Positions 63,807-64,000 of a stretch of DNA of 64,000 nucleotides are shown here, piece after piece. The stretch lies in contig NZ_QXFJ01000031.1 of NCBI RefSeq assembly GCF_003584165.1, positions 1-64,000 of the forward strand, written 5' to 3'. Below the pieces are notes generated by a model. That model did not search any database, had not been told where the DNA came from, and worked only from the letters and a program-made list of their open reading frames with translations. The DNA is from Flagellimonas aequoris. GTDB lineage: Bacteria > Bacteroidota > Bacteroidia > Flavobacteriales > Flavobacteriaceae. The first letter of the stretch is position 1. Every line of letters begins with the position of its first letter. The translations under genes were made by a program, and so were the position numbers.

Positions 63807-64000
63807 TGAGATTGAATATACGAATCATCATCCACATCATGGGGCTGTTGTTGTTGTGCAACGGTTCTTTCATGCTTTTAGCGGCCTTTGCCAGTGCCAT
63901 GTACAAAGATGGTGCAACCTTGGATATTTCGTTGGCGGCCATTGTGACCATGCTTTTTGGGATTATGGCCATGTTCTACACCAGAGGTCATAAAAAGGAG
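63806..64000 (+). CDS. trkH: TrkH potassium channel, N-terminal part (runs off the window)
   Basis: The ATG at 63806-63808 overlaps the trkA stop. The first 64 residues begin MRLNIRIIIHIMGLLLLCNG and contain the first two membrane helices of TrkH-type proteins. The selectivity filters lie beyond the edge. Gene order trkA-trkH supports the name. Confidence 0.85.
   Translation, partial: MRLNIRIIIHIMGLLLLCNGSFMLLAAFASAMYKDGATLDISLAAIVTMLFGIMAMFYTRGHKKE

Overview
The window looks like chromosome of a marine-type Flavobacteriaceae bacterium (Bacteroidota), close to Muricauda/Flagellimonas/Robiginitalea in flavour; this placement is inference from gene content. The support is the short 287-residue RpoD, the PorT type IX secretion protein, TamL-like lipoprotein, the rpsO-pnp pair, many outer-membrane and lipoprotein genes with Bacteroidota-style signal peptides, weak Shine-Dalgarno sites and AT-moderate sequence. 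No rRNA, tRNA or CRISPR array was seen.

Layout. 1-4.9 kb is accessory DNA: the start of a relaxase and its MobC-like partner, about 1.9 kb without a gene but with inverted repeats, two copies of a 114-bp repeat around a lipoprotein gene and a glutaredoxin-like gene, and a frameshifted hydrolase remnant. 5-18.9 kb is an envelope block: AsmA-like protein, cardiolipin synthase, DUF308 protein, complete RND efflux system (pump, adaptor, TolC) and a beta-barrel protein on the minus strand, divergent from a LytS/LytTR two-component pair; the shared promoter carries two direct repeats 21 bp apart that fit a LytTR operator. 18.9-22 kb is a mobile-element scrapyard: one intact IS3-family element with a frameshift site, a beheaded second IS3 element, a serine-recombinase tail and a duplicated flank.

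23.3-36.8 kb is a complete uptake [NiFe]-hydrogenase locus: nickel permease, hypE-hypD-hypF, maturation protease, cytochrome b, large and small subunits on the minus strand, and hypA-hypB-hypC plus an Aat-like protein and a TPR protein on the plus strand. The small subunit has the six-cysteine proximal cluster pattern of O2-tolerant membrane-bound hydrogenases. It is followed by a sulfur module (DsrE-like, TusE/DsrC-like, sulfide:quinone reductase-like) and a 7TMR hybrid kinase. H2 and sulfide would both feed the menaquinone pool, and similar palindromes (TGACAA-NN-type) lie in both the hydrogenase and the sulfide-module promoter, suggesting joint control by a Crp/Fnr-type regulator (inference).

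42-50.3 kb holds a YHS protein, a small five-gene plus-strand run (LysE-like, DinB-like, NRDE, ATP-grasp), glutathione peroxidase, a YpdA-like reductase, ribulose-phosphate epimerase, a serine hydrolase and an orphan TraO-like protein. 50.6-64 kb is core genome: rpoD, pnp, rpsO, accD, fbaA, tamL, an rRNA methyltransferase, porT, ubiE/menG, trkA and the start of trkH. The best candidate for something new is the hydrogenase-sulfur island with its Aat-like and TPR companions and shared operator-like palindromes.
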